A DNA stretch of 55,350 nt from Myxococcota bacterium (GTDB lineage: Bacteria > Myxococcota_A > Polyangia > Palsa-1104 > JAEUJZ01): positions 1 to 55,350 of the forward strand of contig JANWXW010000008.1 of the NCBI GenBank assembly GCA_025057315.1, given 5' to 3'. Position numbers and translations under genes: made by a program. This document shows positions 30,396-39,473 of this stretch, one piece after another; the stretch's first letter is position 1; the number at the start of each line of letters is the position of its first letter. Under the pieces are notes generated by a model, which worked only from the letters and a program-made list of their open reading frames with translations, was not told the DNA's origin and did not search any database.

Positions 30396-32162
30396 ATGGT
30401 GCCACGCAGGGCTCTGGGCCCGGGTCGTTGCTCCCTCCTTGCCGCGCTGCTGTGCCTGGCCGCTTCGCCCCCCAGGGCTGCTGCCCCGCCGCCGGCACGA
30501 ACGGTCGAGGGGCCGCCGCTGTCCATGCAGGACCTGGAACGCCTAGAGCAGCAGATGCGCAGCAGCGAGGCGGCCGTGCGCCTGCGGGCTGCGCTTGCGG
30601 TGGCCGGTGCCAGTCCCGAGGGGTATGCCACCTACACGGCGGCGCTGGCCCGACCGGTGGCCGCTCCCCTGAACATCCTGCGGGCGCTGCTGCACGCCAT
30701 CTGGGCCCAGTACCCGAACCCAGACTACCCCAAGGGTCCGGGCAAGGACCCGCCGATGTGGATGGTGCGTCCGGAGCCTCCCTGGGTGCCGCCGCCGCGA
30801 CAGCCGGGCCAGCCGCGACCGCAGCGGCCGCCGCCTCACGATCCCGAGGCAGTGGACTGGCTGACCGCGCTGGCGGAGCTGGACCTGTCAGCCGACGAGC
30901 TGACCCGCGGCCTAGAGCCGCAGGCGGCGGCCGCGGCCCGGGCCGAGGCGTTGCTGCGTGTGGCGCTGATGCGAGCCATTGCCCGGGCGGGCCAGCGCGG
31001 CCAGCGCGATGCCGTCTACCCGCTGTTCGAGCAGGCCTTCGTGGCCGAGGGCGTGTTTCGCGACGAGTGTGGTCGGGCCATTCGCAGCATGGGCATCCAG
31101 GCCGTGCCCGCCCTGGTGCGCATCCACCACGACCAGCAGAGGCGCAGCGCCAAGATGAGGCGCTATGCGGGCTACCAGCTCGATCGCATGGACCTGATGC
31201 GCCCGAGCCAGGCGCTGCGCAACGCGACCGACGACGTGACGCGGGCCGAGATCCTGCGAGCCTACGGCGAGGTGCGCGCCCTGGATGCGGTGGAGTTGGT
31301 GCTGGCGCACCTGGATGCCCCCTCGCACCGGGTGCGCAGGGAGGCGCGCTGGGCCTGGATGCGCTATGTGGACGGCCCGCCGCCGCCGCCCTCGCCCCGA
31401 CGCAAGCGCAAGCTGCCCGGCGGTCTGGAGGAGAAAGAAGAGCGAGAGGATTACCTCAACTACCGCGAGATGGCAACGCTGGCCATCCAGAGGGCGCTGC
31501 GGGAGCTGACCGGCCGAGAGCCGGACCCAGCCCGGACGGCCCGCCAGCTCACCGATGAGCTGCTGGCCTTTTATGACCAGCGCCGCGAGGCGCGGTTTCG
31601 TCAGGTTTTCGAAGAAGCCCGCGCGCGCGAGCGGGCCGGAGATCTGGCCGGCGCCGTGGACGCCTTTGGCTGGATCCTGGCCAACCAGCCGGACCATCCG
31701 CGCCGGGCCGAGATGGCCTCCGCGTTTGTGGCCCTGGGGCGGAAGCTGGCCGAAGAGGGCGAGGAGCGGGACGACGAGGCGCAGGTGGCGCGGGCCCTCG
31801 GCCTGCTGCGCCAGGGGCTGATGCTGGACCCGTCGCAGCCGGCGGCGCACCGGGTGCAGGGCCTGGTTCACTACCTGGACGGCCGCCAGGCGCAGCGTCG
31901 CGGTGGAGACGGCCTCGTGGACTTTCAGCAGGCGCTGGCAGCTGATCCCGGCCTGCACCGTGCGCAGCGGGCCCTGGAGGCAGCCCGCTTGCGCCGCGCC
32001 GGGCCGAGCCTGGGCTGGCTCATCGCTCTGGTGGCCCTGGGCCTGCTGGGGCCGCTGGCCTGGCTTCTGGGACGTCGTGTGGGGCGCCGTGCCCCCCGCC
32101 GGACCGAGGAGCTGGCGCGCCCCTGTGCGGACCCCGACGCGGCAGCGAGCGGCTCCGTGTAG
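30396..32162 (+). CDS. HEAT/TPR-repeat protein with C-terminal membrane anchor
   Basis: This protein of about 588 residues from ATG 30396 has a signal-like N-terminus (SLLAALLCLAASPPRAAA), helical HEAT-like repeats (ERLEQQMRSSEAAVRLRAAL, AIRSMGIQAVPALVRIH, AILRAYGEVRALDAVELVL), a Pro-rich loop, a Lys/Arg/Glu-rich segment, TPR units (ARERAGDLAGAVDAFGWIL) and a transmembrane segment near the C-terminus (IALVALGLLGPLAWLL) followed by Arg. In total it is an exported, membrane-held scaffold. An earlier ATG at 30333 is possible. I do not recognise a named family. Confidence 0.7.
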   Translation: MVPRRALGPGRCSLLAALLCLAASPPRAAAPPPARTVEGPPLSMQDLERLEQQMRSSEAAVRLRAALAVAGASPEGYATYTAALARPVAAPLNILRALLHAIWAQYPNPDYPKGPGKDPPMWMVRPEPPWVPPPRQPGQPRPQRPPPHDPEAVDWLTALAELDLSADELTRGLEPQAAAAARAEALLRVALMRAIARAGQRGQRDAVYPLFEQAFVAEGVFRDECGRAIRSMGIQAVPALVRIHHDQQRRSAKMRRYAGYQLDRMDLMRPSQALRNATDDVTRAEILRAYGEVRALDAVELVLAHLDAPSHRVRREARWAWMRYVDGPPPPPSPRRKRKLPGGLEEKEEREDYLNYREMATLAIQRALRELTGREPDPARTARQLTDELLAFYDQRREARFRQVFEEARARERAGDLAGAVDAFGWILANQPDHPRRAEMASAFVALGRKLAEEGEERDDEAQVARALGLLRQGLMLDPSQPAAHRVQGLVHYLDGRQAQRRGGDGLVDFQQALAADPGLHRAQRALEAARLRRAGPSLGWLIALVALGLLGPLAWLLGRRVGRRAPRRTEELARPCADPDAAASGSV

Positions 32163-32237
32163 GGCATGGCACGCCCCCCCTGTGGGTTGGCCACCAGGCC
32201 GGCCAGGTCCTGCCTCCCCCGCCTCGGCGCGGCAGCG

Positions 32238-34022
32238 CTAGTCGAACGGCGCGTCGAGGGGATAGGTCCGGCCGTGGTAGGAGTCCGCAGCGATGGCCTT
32301 CATCAGCTCGTCGTCGTTCTGGTTGAAGCGCTCCAGCCGGTGCCGGATGCGCTCGGCGGCCTTGCCGCAAAAGCCGTGGCACAGCCTGAGCTCGCGCTCG
32401 GCCTCGTCGATCTCGCCAGCGGCCTCCACGCCCTCACCTGCTGCGCGACGCGCATCGTGGGCATGCAGCGCGGCGGTGCAGCGCGAGACGCAGGCCACCA
32501 TCGCGTACAGGTCAATGGCCACGTCCGCGACGCGCTGCTGCACATACTGCATCTCTGAGATCTGCCGGCCGTGGCGGCGCAGGACGCGGTCTACGCCTTT
32601 TTGCAGTGCCTCGACGCTGTCCTCGATGGCCACCGCCTCTTTCTTGAGGCGTCCATGGTGCAGCGACAGCACCGGACCGCCATAGGCCGCGCTGCGCACC
32701 TGCCCGAGCAGGGTGTCCACGACGAGGCCATAGCCCCGCAGCGGGTGCTTGATGGCCTCGGCCAGCCGGGCCAGCTGCTCGCCGGGCCCCTGCATGCCGG
32801 TGAGCGCGATGTAGCAGCGCAGCACCTCGTTGGTGCCCCCGAAAAACAGCCCGACCCGGCTGTCGCGCAGCAGGCGCTCGTAGGGGTAGTCGCGCATGAG
32901 GCTGGCACCGCCGGCAATGCAGGCCGCCTCATGGACCACGCGCCACAGCGTCTCGCTGGCGAACACCTTGCAGCAGGCCGACTCCAACGACACATCCACC
33001 GGGCGCCGTCTCTGATCGAGCAGGCCGGAGGTTAGATACAGCATCGACTCGGCCGCATACACGTCAATCTGCATCCGGGCCAGCTTGTCGCGGATCATGC
33101 CGAAGGTGCTCAGCAGGCGGCCGAACTGGCGCCGGCTGGTGGCATGCTGCACCGCCAGGCGCAGGACCTCCCGGGCCATGCCCACCCAGGCCGCTGCCAG
33201 CGCCAGGTGCGCGCCGCTGATCGTCTCCATCGCCACCTTGAACCCGCCCCCCACCGTGCCCAGCACCGCCTCCGCGGGCAGCTCGAGGTCATCCAGATAC
33301 AGCGCCGTGGTGCTGCAGGCGCGCACACCCAGCTTGGGCTCCTCGGCGCCATGGCGCAGGCCCGGGCCCCGCTCGGCCACAAAGCCGGTGATGCGGTCCG
33401 CCTGTGCCCCGTGGCGGCGCACCTCGGTCTGGGCCAGCAGCACAAACACATCTGCCAGCGCGCCGTTGGTGACCCACAGCTTGGAGCCCTGCAGGAGCCA
33501 GCCCCCCCCGGGCTGAGGGAAGGCCCGGGTGCGAATGGCGGCGGCGTCGCTGCCGCTCTGCGTCTCGGTCTGGGCAAAGGCCCCCAGCGCCGTGCCGCTG
33601 GCCAGGCGCGGCAGGTATCGCTGCTTCTGCGCTTCGCTGCCAAAGTGCACAATGGCAGCAGCGCACAGCGACAGGTGGGCGATGAGCATCGTGGCCAGCG
33701 AGGCATCTGCCGCCGCCACCTCCTGCAGCAGCCGGCAGGTCGCGGTCGTGGACAGGCCCGCGCCGCCATAGGCCGGGGGCAGCGACAGGCCAAAGAAACC
33801 GAGCGCCCGCAGGCCATCGAGGACGGCGGCCGGAATGCGCCCCTCTGCGTCCATGCGCCGCGGGTCGATGGTGTCGCGCGCCAGCTCCTGAAACCGGTGC
33901 AGCAGCCGCCGCACGACCCCCTGCTCCGCAGGGCCTAGACGCGGGTAGGGGAATACCATCTCTTCGCGAATCTCGCCAAAGAACAGGCTCCTGGCGAAGC
34001 TGGTGGAGGGGGAGTCATTCAT
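32238..34022 (-). CDS. Acyl-CoA dehydrogenase, VLCAD-like, without the usual catalytic Glu
   Basis: A 594-residue FAD enzyme of beta-oxidation type. It has the N-terminal helical domain, the FAD-binding motif (GAFAQTETQSGSDAA), the middle beta domain (LQGSKLWVTNGALADVFVLLA) and the C-terminal helices, plus an extra helical domain of about 170 residues as in VLCAD/ACAD9. In the family the base is the Glu of the motif E-G-T-N/S. Here the motif reads FFGGTNEVL with Gly395 (codon GGG, 32840-32838). I saw no Glu at the alternative LCAD/IVD site either. It may have lost dehydrogenase activity, or the codon may be an assembly error. Confidence 0.9.
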   Translation of the reverse strand: MNDSPSTSFARSLFFGEIREEMVFPYPRLGPAEQGVVRRLLHRFQELARDTIDPRRMDAEGRIPAAVLDGLRALGFFGLSLPPAYGGAGLSTTATCRLLQEVAAADASLATMLIAHLSLCAAAIVHFGSEAQKQRYLPRLASGTALGAFAQTETQSGSDAAAIRTRAFPQPGGGWLLQGSKLWVTNGALADVFVLLAQTEVRRHGAQADRITGFVAERGPGLRHGAEEPKLGVRACSTTALYLDDLELPAEAVLGTVGGGFKVAMETISGAHLALAAAWVGMAREVLRLAVQHATSRRQFGRLLSTFGMIRDKLARMQIDVYAAESMLYLTSGLLDQRRRPVDVSLESACCKVFASETLWRVVHEAACIAGGASLMRDYPYERLLRDSRVGLFFGGTNEVLRCYIALTGMQGPGEQLARLAEAIKHPLRGYGLVVDTLLGQVRSAAYGGPVLSLHHGRLKKEAVAIEDSVEALQKGVDRVLRRHGRQISEMQYVQQRVADVAIDLYAMVACVSRCTAALHAHDARRAAGEGVEAAGEIDEAERELRLCHGFCGKAAERIRHRLERFNQNDDELMKAIAADSYHGRTYPLDAPFD

Positions 34023-34043
34023 GTCCGCAGGGGATGGCGGGCC

Positions 34044-34466
34044 TCACTGGACCCTGGAGGGACTGGAAGGAGCGGAGGAGGTCGCACCGGCGCCAGAGGC
34101 CGGTGCGGCCAGCGATGGGGTAAGGCTGAGCCGAGGCAGGTGGATGTGCACGCAATCCTGGGGACTGCGCAGACACTGCTGCGCCGCTTGCCGCACCTTG
34201 TGCTGGGCATACACCAACCCCCCCACCCAGGCCGCGCAGACGAGCGTCCCGACCACGGCGCTGCTCAGGGCAGCGGTGTGCAGGCCGATCGACCGGCGCA
34301 GCAGCATCGCCTCGCTTCGGCTCAGCAGGCCCAGGCAGACGCCCACCGCGCCGAACGGCAAGCCCAAAGCCGCCAGCACGAGCGTGGCCGGCCCGCCCAG
34401 GGGCAGCAGGGGCAGCACACCGAAGACAATGCTCAGAATGCCCAGGATGAGCGAGGCAATGCCCAC
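34044..34466 (-). CDS. Small DUF4190-like membrane protein
   Basis: The 140-residue protein has two to three hydrophobic segments (GIASLILGILSIVFGVLPLL, LVLAALGLPFGAVGVCLGLL, SSAVVGTLVCAAWVGGLVYA) and a Ser/Pro/Ala tail. The pattern, with a GI-A-x-x-x-G-I-L-S start, is like DUF4190 inner-membrane proteins. It starts at GTG 34466 after a GAGGGAG site. It lies 21 bases before the acyl-CoA dehydrogenase on the same strand. The function is unknown. Confidence 0.68.
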   Translation of the reverse strand: MGIASLILGILSIVFGVLPLLPLGGPATLVLAALGLPFGAVGVCLGLLSRSEAMLLRRSIGLHTAALSSAVVGTLVCAAWVGGLVYAQHKVRQAAQQCLRSPQDCVHIHLPRLSLTPSLAAPASGAGATSSAPSSPSRVQ

Positions 34467-34564
34467 GCCAGTCTCCCTCGTTGCTAGCCAGGATTCAACG
34501 TCTTAGCGTCTGGTCCATGGTAGCGCAGCGGCAGGCACGAGGCAAAACCACCCCCGCCCCTGCC

Positions 34565-35314
34565 TCAGGCATGTCTGGCGAAGTGGTCCAGCCAGTTGCG
34601 CAGCAGCCGGGGCCCGCTGGGCGTTTCGGCCGTGCGCCTCAACACGGCCTCGGCCCGTCGGTCCGGCTGCCCCCGCTGGGCCGCCTCCGCATCCAGCAGG
34701 GCTTGCCGCTGGCGAACCAGGCGTTGCAGCTCGCCCGGCCCCATCTCGGGGTGAAACTGCACCCCACGCACGTGGTCCCCGAGCGCCACGGCCTGCACGG
34801 CCGAGTGCTCGTTGCTCGCCAGCACGGTCATGCCCGGCCCGAGCTCGGCGACCTCGTCCCGGTGCGACTGGTTCACCCGCAGCATGCCGCCGCCCTCGTC
34901 CAGGCCGCAAAAGAGCGGGTCCTGTCGCCCCCGCGCCGTGAGCCAGACCGACACGGTGCCCACCTCCCAGCCGCGGGGGTTGCGCCGCACGCGGCCGCCA
35001 AAGGCATGGGCAATGAGCTGGTGGCCGAAGCAGACGCCGAGCGTGGCCAGACCGGACCGCGCTGCCTCCCGCACCAGCTCGGCCGCTTCGTCCATCCACG
35101 GCTCGGGCTCCACCAGCGAACGCGGCGACCCGCTCAGCAGCAGCCCATCGTAGCCTGACAGCGGCCGGCGCGGCCGCTCGAACCCGCGGTGTACTTCCAG
35201 CGTGACCTCGGCGGGCAGCGCCCGCGCAAACCAGCACTCGTAGCAGCCCAGCTCTCCGAGCGCGTCCCGGTCGGCCTCGCCGTTTTTGTAGAGCAAGATG
35301 CGACGTCTTCTCAT
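34565..35314 (-). CDS. Class I glutamine amidotransferase
   Basis: This 249-residue cytoplasmic enzyme has the GuaA-like triad: the nucleophile Cys in LGVCFGHQLIAHAFGG and the His-Glu of GVQFHPEMG. It also shows YDGLLLSGSPRSLVEP. The stand-alone domain would release ammonia from glutamine or act on a gamma-glutamyl substrate. A partner synthetase is not adjacent. No signal peptide is present. It is 98 bases upstream of the membrane protein on the same strand. Confidence 0.85.
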   Translation of the reverse strand: MRRRRILLYKNGEADRDALGELGCYECWFARALPAEVTLEVHRGFERPRRPLSGYDGLLLSGSPRSLVEPEPWMDEAAELVREAARSGLATLGVCFGHQLIAHAFGGRVRRNPRGWEVGTVSVWLTARGRQDPLFCGLDEGGGMLRVNQSHRDEVAELGPGMTVLASNEHSAVQAVALGDHVRGVQFHPEMGPGELQRLVRQRQALLDAEAAQRGQPDRRAEAVLRRTAETPSGPRLLRNWLDHFARHA

Positions 35315-35371
35315 GCAGCCTGGCAGGGAATGTCTACGCCGGGGGGAGGGGGCAGCCCACCTCAGGGGCCC

Positions 35372-35959
35372 CTATCTCGATGGGCAGGCCCTTACGCACT
35401 GCTCGAACCGGCCCGGCGACACGCAGCGGCAGGCGGTGCACAGACCACAGCCGATGTCCTCGCAGCGCTCGACGGCGTTGACGCACCGGGCGAGGCACTC
35501 GGGGTTGGTCCTGCACGAAAAGCCATCTACCAGCTGGTCGGAGACACCACAGCCGGCGGTGGCCTTAAGCGTCTCCATCATTTGCCGGAAGGCCTTGTCG
35601 CAGTCTGTCTCGTAGCGGCAGGCGTAGCAGCCTCGCCCATCGGGTCCGGCGATGCGTCCAGCCGGCCGGCAGGAGACACTGGCCTCGCAGGCGCTGCTGC
35701 GCGGGGCACACCCCAGATACCGCCCCCCGCTGCACACGCAGTCCCCCTGCCCGCACTGCGGGAAGGGGCAGTGGCACGGCTCGGCAATCACCTGACAGTC
35801 CATGCGGCTGCGGCAGGCGCACTCGGAAAGGGCTGCACAGGCGGTAACCAGGTCCTCGGTCGGCTGGGACAAGTCCCCGCCGTTGGACTCGGGCGGCACC
35901 TGGCACGCGGTTCCGAGCGAAAGGAGGATGGATAAGCATATCAATAAGTGCTTTAACAT
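35372..35959 (-). CDS. Cys-rich lipoprotein
   Basis: The 195-residue lipoprotein has lipobox LGTA-C (Cys19) and about 25 Cys in the rest (CACRSRMDCQVIAEPCHC, CGQGDCVC, GCGLCTACRC). The dense Cys spacing suggests many disulphides in a surface domain. Such proteins are frequent in Myxococcota, with no known role. It is the most upstream of a minus-strand run before the MeaB spacer. The start lies in an AT-rich patch. Confidence 0.75.
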   Translation of the reverse strand: MLKHLLICLSILLSLGTACQVPPESNGGDLSQPTEDLVTACAALSECACRSRMDCQVIAEPCHCPFPQCGQGDCVCSGGRYLGCAPRSSACEASVSCRPAGRIAGPDGRGCYACRYETDCDKAFRQMMETLKATAGCGVSDQLVDGFSCRTNPECLARCVNAVERCEDIGCGLCTACRCVSPGRFEQCVRACPSR

Positions 35960-36315
35960 GTCAGCATACCTCCAGACCTCATCTCGTCATCATAAGCAAC
36001 GTTTGGCCAAGGGCTAGAGGGACAGACGGCTCCGGGCCGCGGGAGGCTCCCGCGGGTGTCTCGCGCCGGGGTCGAGGGACAGGGGGCCAGCGCTCGTGAC
36101 CCCCCTGCAGAGGCCTGCGCTGGCTCCGCGAGCCGAATCTCTGCTCGGGGGGCTCTCCCGGGCAAGATGACGCTGCCTGGAGTCGCCCGGTAGGGGCGGC
36201 CGAGCCAGGGGTCCTACAGGCCCCCGGTGGAGCCCATGGGGGACCCATCCGAACGCTCGGCACAGCACGGGCGCGCTAGGCCCCTGGAGGGCCCTGGCCG
36301 GATGCGGGGCGGGCC
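35960..36315. other. Intergenic region with two hairpins
   Basis: This 356-base spacer lies between meaB (ending at 36316, minus strand) and the Cys-rich lipoprotein (starting at 35959, minus strand). No gene is supported. A nine-base perfect stem lies at 36037-36055 (CCGCGGGAG, then CTCCCGCGG, one base apart). A weaker GGCCC/GGGCC hairpin is at 36279-36293, just past the meaB stop, a place suited to a terminator. An AT-rich patch near 35960-36000 may hold the lipoprotein promoter. Confidence 0.5.
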
Positions 36316-37287
36316 TCAGACCTTCACCAGCTCCTGCACCAGCGCCTCGGCCGCGGAAAAGGGGTCCACCTGGCGCGCCGCCACCGCCTCTACCACGTCC
36401 GCATGGGTGCGGAGCAGCTGCGCGATGCGCTGGCCGATGTGCTCCAGCAGGGCCGCCCGCAGCTCGTCCGCGGCCCGCCGGCGCCGCCGTGCCTCCCCCA
36501 TGGGCTGGATGCGCTGCCGGTGCCGGCCGATGGCCGCAGCCAGCTCCGCAATGCCCTCGCCGCGCAGGGCCACGGTCTTGATGATCTCCACCGGCTCTGG
36601 CTCCCCCCCGCTGTGGCGGCGCAGTTCGAGCATGGTCATCAGGTCGCGCACCGAACGGTCGGCGCCCTCGCGGTCGGCCTTGTTGACCACCAACACATCG
36701 GCCACCTCCAGCAGGCCCGCCTTGATCGCCTGCACCTCGTCGCCCAGGCCGGGCACGGTCACCACCACCGTGGTGTCGGCCTGGGCCACCACGTCCACCT
36801 CTGCCTGCCCCACGCCCACCGTCTCGACCAGGATCGGATCGAAGCCCATCGCATCGAGCACCGCGACCACCTCGGACGTAGAGCGGGACAGCCCGCCCAG
36901 ATGCCCCCGCGTGGCCAGCGAACGGATGAACACCCCCTCGTCGGTGGCGTGGCGCTGCATGCGGATCCGGTCGCCCAGCAGGGCGCCGCCCGAAAAGGGG
37001 CTGCTGGGGTCAATGCTGACCACCCCCACACGCCGGCCTTCCCTGCGGTAGTGGGCAATGAGCCCATCGACCACGGTGGACTTGCCTGCCCCGGGGTTGC
37101 CGGTCACGCCGACCACGTAGGCCCGCCCGGTCAGGGGCCACAGCAGGCGCAGCACCTGCTGGGCGTCGGCAAGACGGTCGTCCAGATCGCGCATCAGCCG
37201 CGCCGCTGCGCGCACATCGCCTGCCCGCACCGCCTCGGCGATGCGGATCGCACGTTCGTCTGCCGGGACGGTCGGGGGCTGGGGCAT
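36316..37287 (-). CDS. meaB: MeaB/ArgK-family GTPase, methylmalonyl-CoA mutase chaperone
   Basis: The 323-residue protein has Walker A GNPGAGKST (63-71), the G-domain segments DPSSPFSGGALLGDRIRM and VETVGVGQAEVDVV, and the guanine motif VNKAD. MeaB loads and protects adenosylcobalamin in methylmalonyl-CoA mutase, which converts methylmalonyl-CoA to succinyl-CoA in propionate use. The mutase itself is not in this window. The start is ATG 37287. It is divergent from the YCF48-like lipoprotein across 492 bases. Confidence 0.93.
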   Translation of the reverse strand: MPQPPTVPADERAIRIAEAVRAGDVRAAARLMRDLDDRLADAQQVLRLLWPLTGRAYVVGVTGNPGAGKSTVVDGLIAHYRREGRRVGVVSIDPSSPFSGGALLGDRIRMQRHATDEGVFIRSLATRGHLGGLSRSTSEVVAVLDAMGFDPILVETVGVGQAEVDVVAQADTTVVVTVPGLGDEVQAIKAGLLEVADVLVVNKADREGADRSVRDLMTMLELRRHSGGEPEPVEIIKTVALRGEGIAELAAAIGRHRQRIQPMGEARRRRRAADELRAALLEHIGQRIAQLLRTHADVVEAVAARQVDPFSAAEALVQELVKV

Positions 37288-37779
37288 GGGCCTGGCCGAG
37301 GTAGCCCAGGCCGGCCGGTGCTGTCAAGCCGGGCCCTTGGCCCAGGGTGGATGCCTCGGCAAGCAGCGGTGCGCGCCCGCGATCCGGTCAATTAGACCAG
37401 CCAGACCCGGGCAAACCAGTCGGTCGTTCGCTCGGTTGATCGACCGCAGTCAGCCCTCCTCGCAGGGGCAGGCGTGCACCAGGCGGACGCCCCCAGGCCC
37501 CATGCACCCGAGCCTTCCCCCGGCCCTGACCGGCCGTGCGTCCCCCCCGGCCTGGGGCCTGGCCAGAGGCTCCAGGGGGATGGGTCGGGGCGGGGGTGGA
37601 TGGATGCCAGATGGGGGGTGGATGGATCCCACCGGCGTGGGCGGCTCGGCCGAGCGCCCCGGGGCCAGGTCGCTGCCAGGCCTTGGGCGGGCCCCAGATG
37701 GACGCTGGGCGCAGGGCGCTCTTGACAAGGGTGGCTCGCTGGCGACAAGGTCTGCCCACCCAGAGGCGAGGAGAGTTCC
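37288..37779. other. Intergenic region between divergent genes
   Basis: This 492-base spacer contains no supported gene. It holds a short direct repeat GGGGGTGGATGGAT at 37592-37605 and 37614-37627 (22-base period). It must carry the promoters of meaB (minus) and the lipoprotein (plus), but no clear consensus boxes were seen. Open frames in it are high-GC artefacts. Confidence 0.45.
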
Positions 37780-38799
37780 ATGCTGCGTTCGCTCGGTGCC
37801 CTGCTGCTGGCGCTTGGTGCCGGCTGTGTTCCCGACCCGGACATCAAGGTCCCTGACTTCAGCGTCCCGCGGCCGCCCGTGGACATGGCCTCCCCGCCGG
37901 CAGATCTGACCGCGCCCGCGGACCTGAGCGATCTGGGCGCCGCGGCGTGGCAGCCGGAGCGGACGGGCACGATGGCCTTTTTGCGCGGGGCGTGGGCGGC
38001 CGACGGCGCGCTGTCAGCGGCCTACATCGTGGGCCACGGGGGCACCATCCTGCGCCGCACCCAGGGGGGCGACTACGTCGTGGAGCCCAGCGGCACCACC
38101 GAAAACCTGTATGCTGTGGTCGGGCTGCCTGGGGGCGAGGCGTATGCGGTGGGCGCCGCCGGGGTGATCCTGCACCGGCAGGAGGGCACCTGGAAGCGGG
38201 AGGGGATGGGCCTGGCCCTGACCGTCGGTCTGTTTGGGGTGGCGGCCGCTGGACCGGACGAGGTGATCGCGGTGGGGGATGCGGGCACGATCGTGCGGCG
38301 CTCGGGCGGCACCTGGCAAGCCGAGACCTCGGGCACGCGCAGCGACCTGCGCGCCGTGTGGATGGGGAGCGGGGAAGCGGTGGCGGTGGGGGCCATGGCC
38401 ACCATCTTGCGCCGGCAAATGGGTGGCTGGGGGGCAGATGGCGCGTCGGTGCAGCCGGCCGATCGGCAGAACCTGTTTGCCATCGCCTCGCTGGATGGGG
38501 TTCTGTTCGCAGCGGGCGAGTACGGCACCGTGCTCCGGCGGCAGATGGACCGCTGGGTGGCCGAGCCGACGGTCAAGCCGCCCATGATGATGCAGCCCCC
38601 GCACCTGTACGGCCTGTGGGCAGGCGGCGGGGAGGTGGTGGTCGTGGGCAGCGCCGGTGCGCTGCAGCGGCGCACCGCGATGGGCACCTGGGTGGAGGAG
38701 AGGTCGGGCACGCAGGTGGACCTGTCGGCCGTGACCGGCGCGGGGGGACGGGCGCTGCTGGCCGTGGGCGCCATGGGCACCGTGCTGCGCCGCCCGTGA
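37780..38799 (+). CDS. YCF48-like beta-propeller lipoprotein
   Basis: The 339-residue lipoprotein has lipobox LGAG-C (Cys16) and a Pro/Asp linker. It then has about six repeats built around VG-x-x-G-T-I/V-L/V-R-R (for example IVGHGGTILRR, AVGDAGTIVRR, AAGEYGTVLRR, AVGAMGTVLRR), each starting a beta-sheet blade. This repeat is shared with YCF48/Hcf136 photosystem assembly proteins and bacterial beta-propellers that are often protein scaffolds. It overlaps the cmk start by one base (TGATG), so it is in the same transcript. Confidence 0.8.
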   Translation: MLRSLGALLLALGAGCVPDPDIKVPDFSVPRPPVDMASPPADLTAPADLSDLGAAAWQPERTGTMAFLRGAWAADGALSAAYIVGHGGTILRRTQGGDYVVEPSGTTENLYAVVGLPGGEAYAVGAAGVILHRQEGTWKREGMGLALTVGLFGVAAAGPDEVIAVGDAGTIVRRSGGTWQAETSGTRSDLRAVWMGSGEAVAVGAMATILRRQMGGWGADGASVQPADRQNLFAIASLDGVLFAAGEYGTVLRRQMDRWVAEPTVKPPMMMQPPHLYGLWAGGGEVVVVGSAGALQRRTAMGTWVEERSGTQVDLSAVTGAGGRALLAVGAMGTVLRRP

Positions 38800-39473
38800 T
38801 GTCTCACCCGATCATCGCCATCGATGGTCCCGCCGGGGCAGGCAAGTCCAGCGTGGCGCGGGCGCTGGCGGAGCGGCTCGGCTTCTTTCTGCTGGACACG
38901 GGGGCCCTGTACCGGAGCCTGGCGCTGCTGGCGCGGGAGCGGGGGGTGGGCTGGGACGACGGCGCGGCGCTGGGGCGGCTGGCGGGACAGATGCAGGTGG
39001 AATTTGGCCGGGGTCCGGACGGGGGGCGGGTGTTTCTGGAGGGGCGCGATGTGAGCGCCGAGATCCGCACGCCGGAGGTGTCGCTGGGCGCCTCGCACGT
39101 CTCGCTTCATCCGGAGGTGCGTGCGGCGCTGCTGCCGCTGCAGCGGAGGCTGGCGGCGGCCGGGCCCTGCGTGGTGGAGGGACGGGATGTGGGCACGGTG
39201 GTGCTGCCGCAGGCGCCGGTCAAGTTCTTTCTGACCGCTTCGGAGCAGGTGCGGGCTCGGCGGCGCTACCAGGAGCTGCGGGCCCGTGGGGTGGAGGCGG
39301 ACCCGGGCCTGATCCTGCGCGAGCAGCAGGAGCGGGACCGACGGGACCAGACGCGCTCGGAGGCCCCGCTGCGCCCGGCTGACGACGCGCTGATCGTGGA
39401 CACCAGCGATCTGCCGCTGCAGGGGGTGGTGGACCGCTTGGAACGCATCTGCCGGGAGCGGCTGGGCCTATAA
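38799..39473 (+). CDS. cmk: Cytidylate kinase
   Basis: The 224-residue kinase phosphorylates CMP and dCMP using ATP. It has Walker A GPAGAGKSS (about 10-18), LDTGALYRSLALLA, the nucleotide-binding VVEGRDVGTVVLP, and an Arg-rich lid (ARRRYQELRARG, then QQERDRRDQTR). The start ATG 38799 overlaps the upstream TGA. The rpsA gene follows as in E. coli (cmk-rpsA), although a 590-base spacer is inserted here. Confidence 0.95.
   Translation: MSHPIIAIDGPAGAGKSSVARALAERLGFFLLDTGALYRSLALLARERGVGWDDGAALGRLAGQMQVEFGRGPDGGRVFLEGRDVSAEIRTPEVSLGASHVSLHPEVRAALLPLQRRLAAAGPCVVEGRDVGTVVLPQAPVKFFLTASEQVRARRRYQELRARGVEADPGLILREQQERDRRDQTRSEAPLRPADDALIVDTSDLPLQGVVDRLERICRERLGL

Noticed and set aside
37592..37627. 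GGGGGTGGATGGAT repeat as a CRISPR or operator array
   Set aside because: There are only two short copies, with no spacer-like units; listed as part of the spacer.
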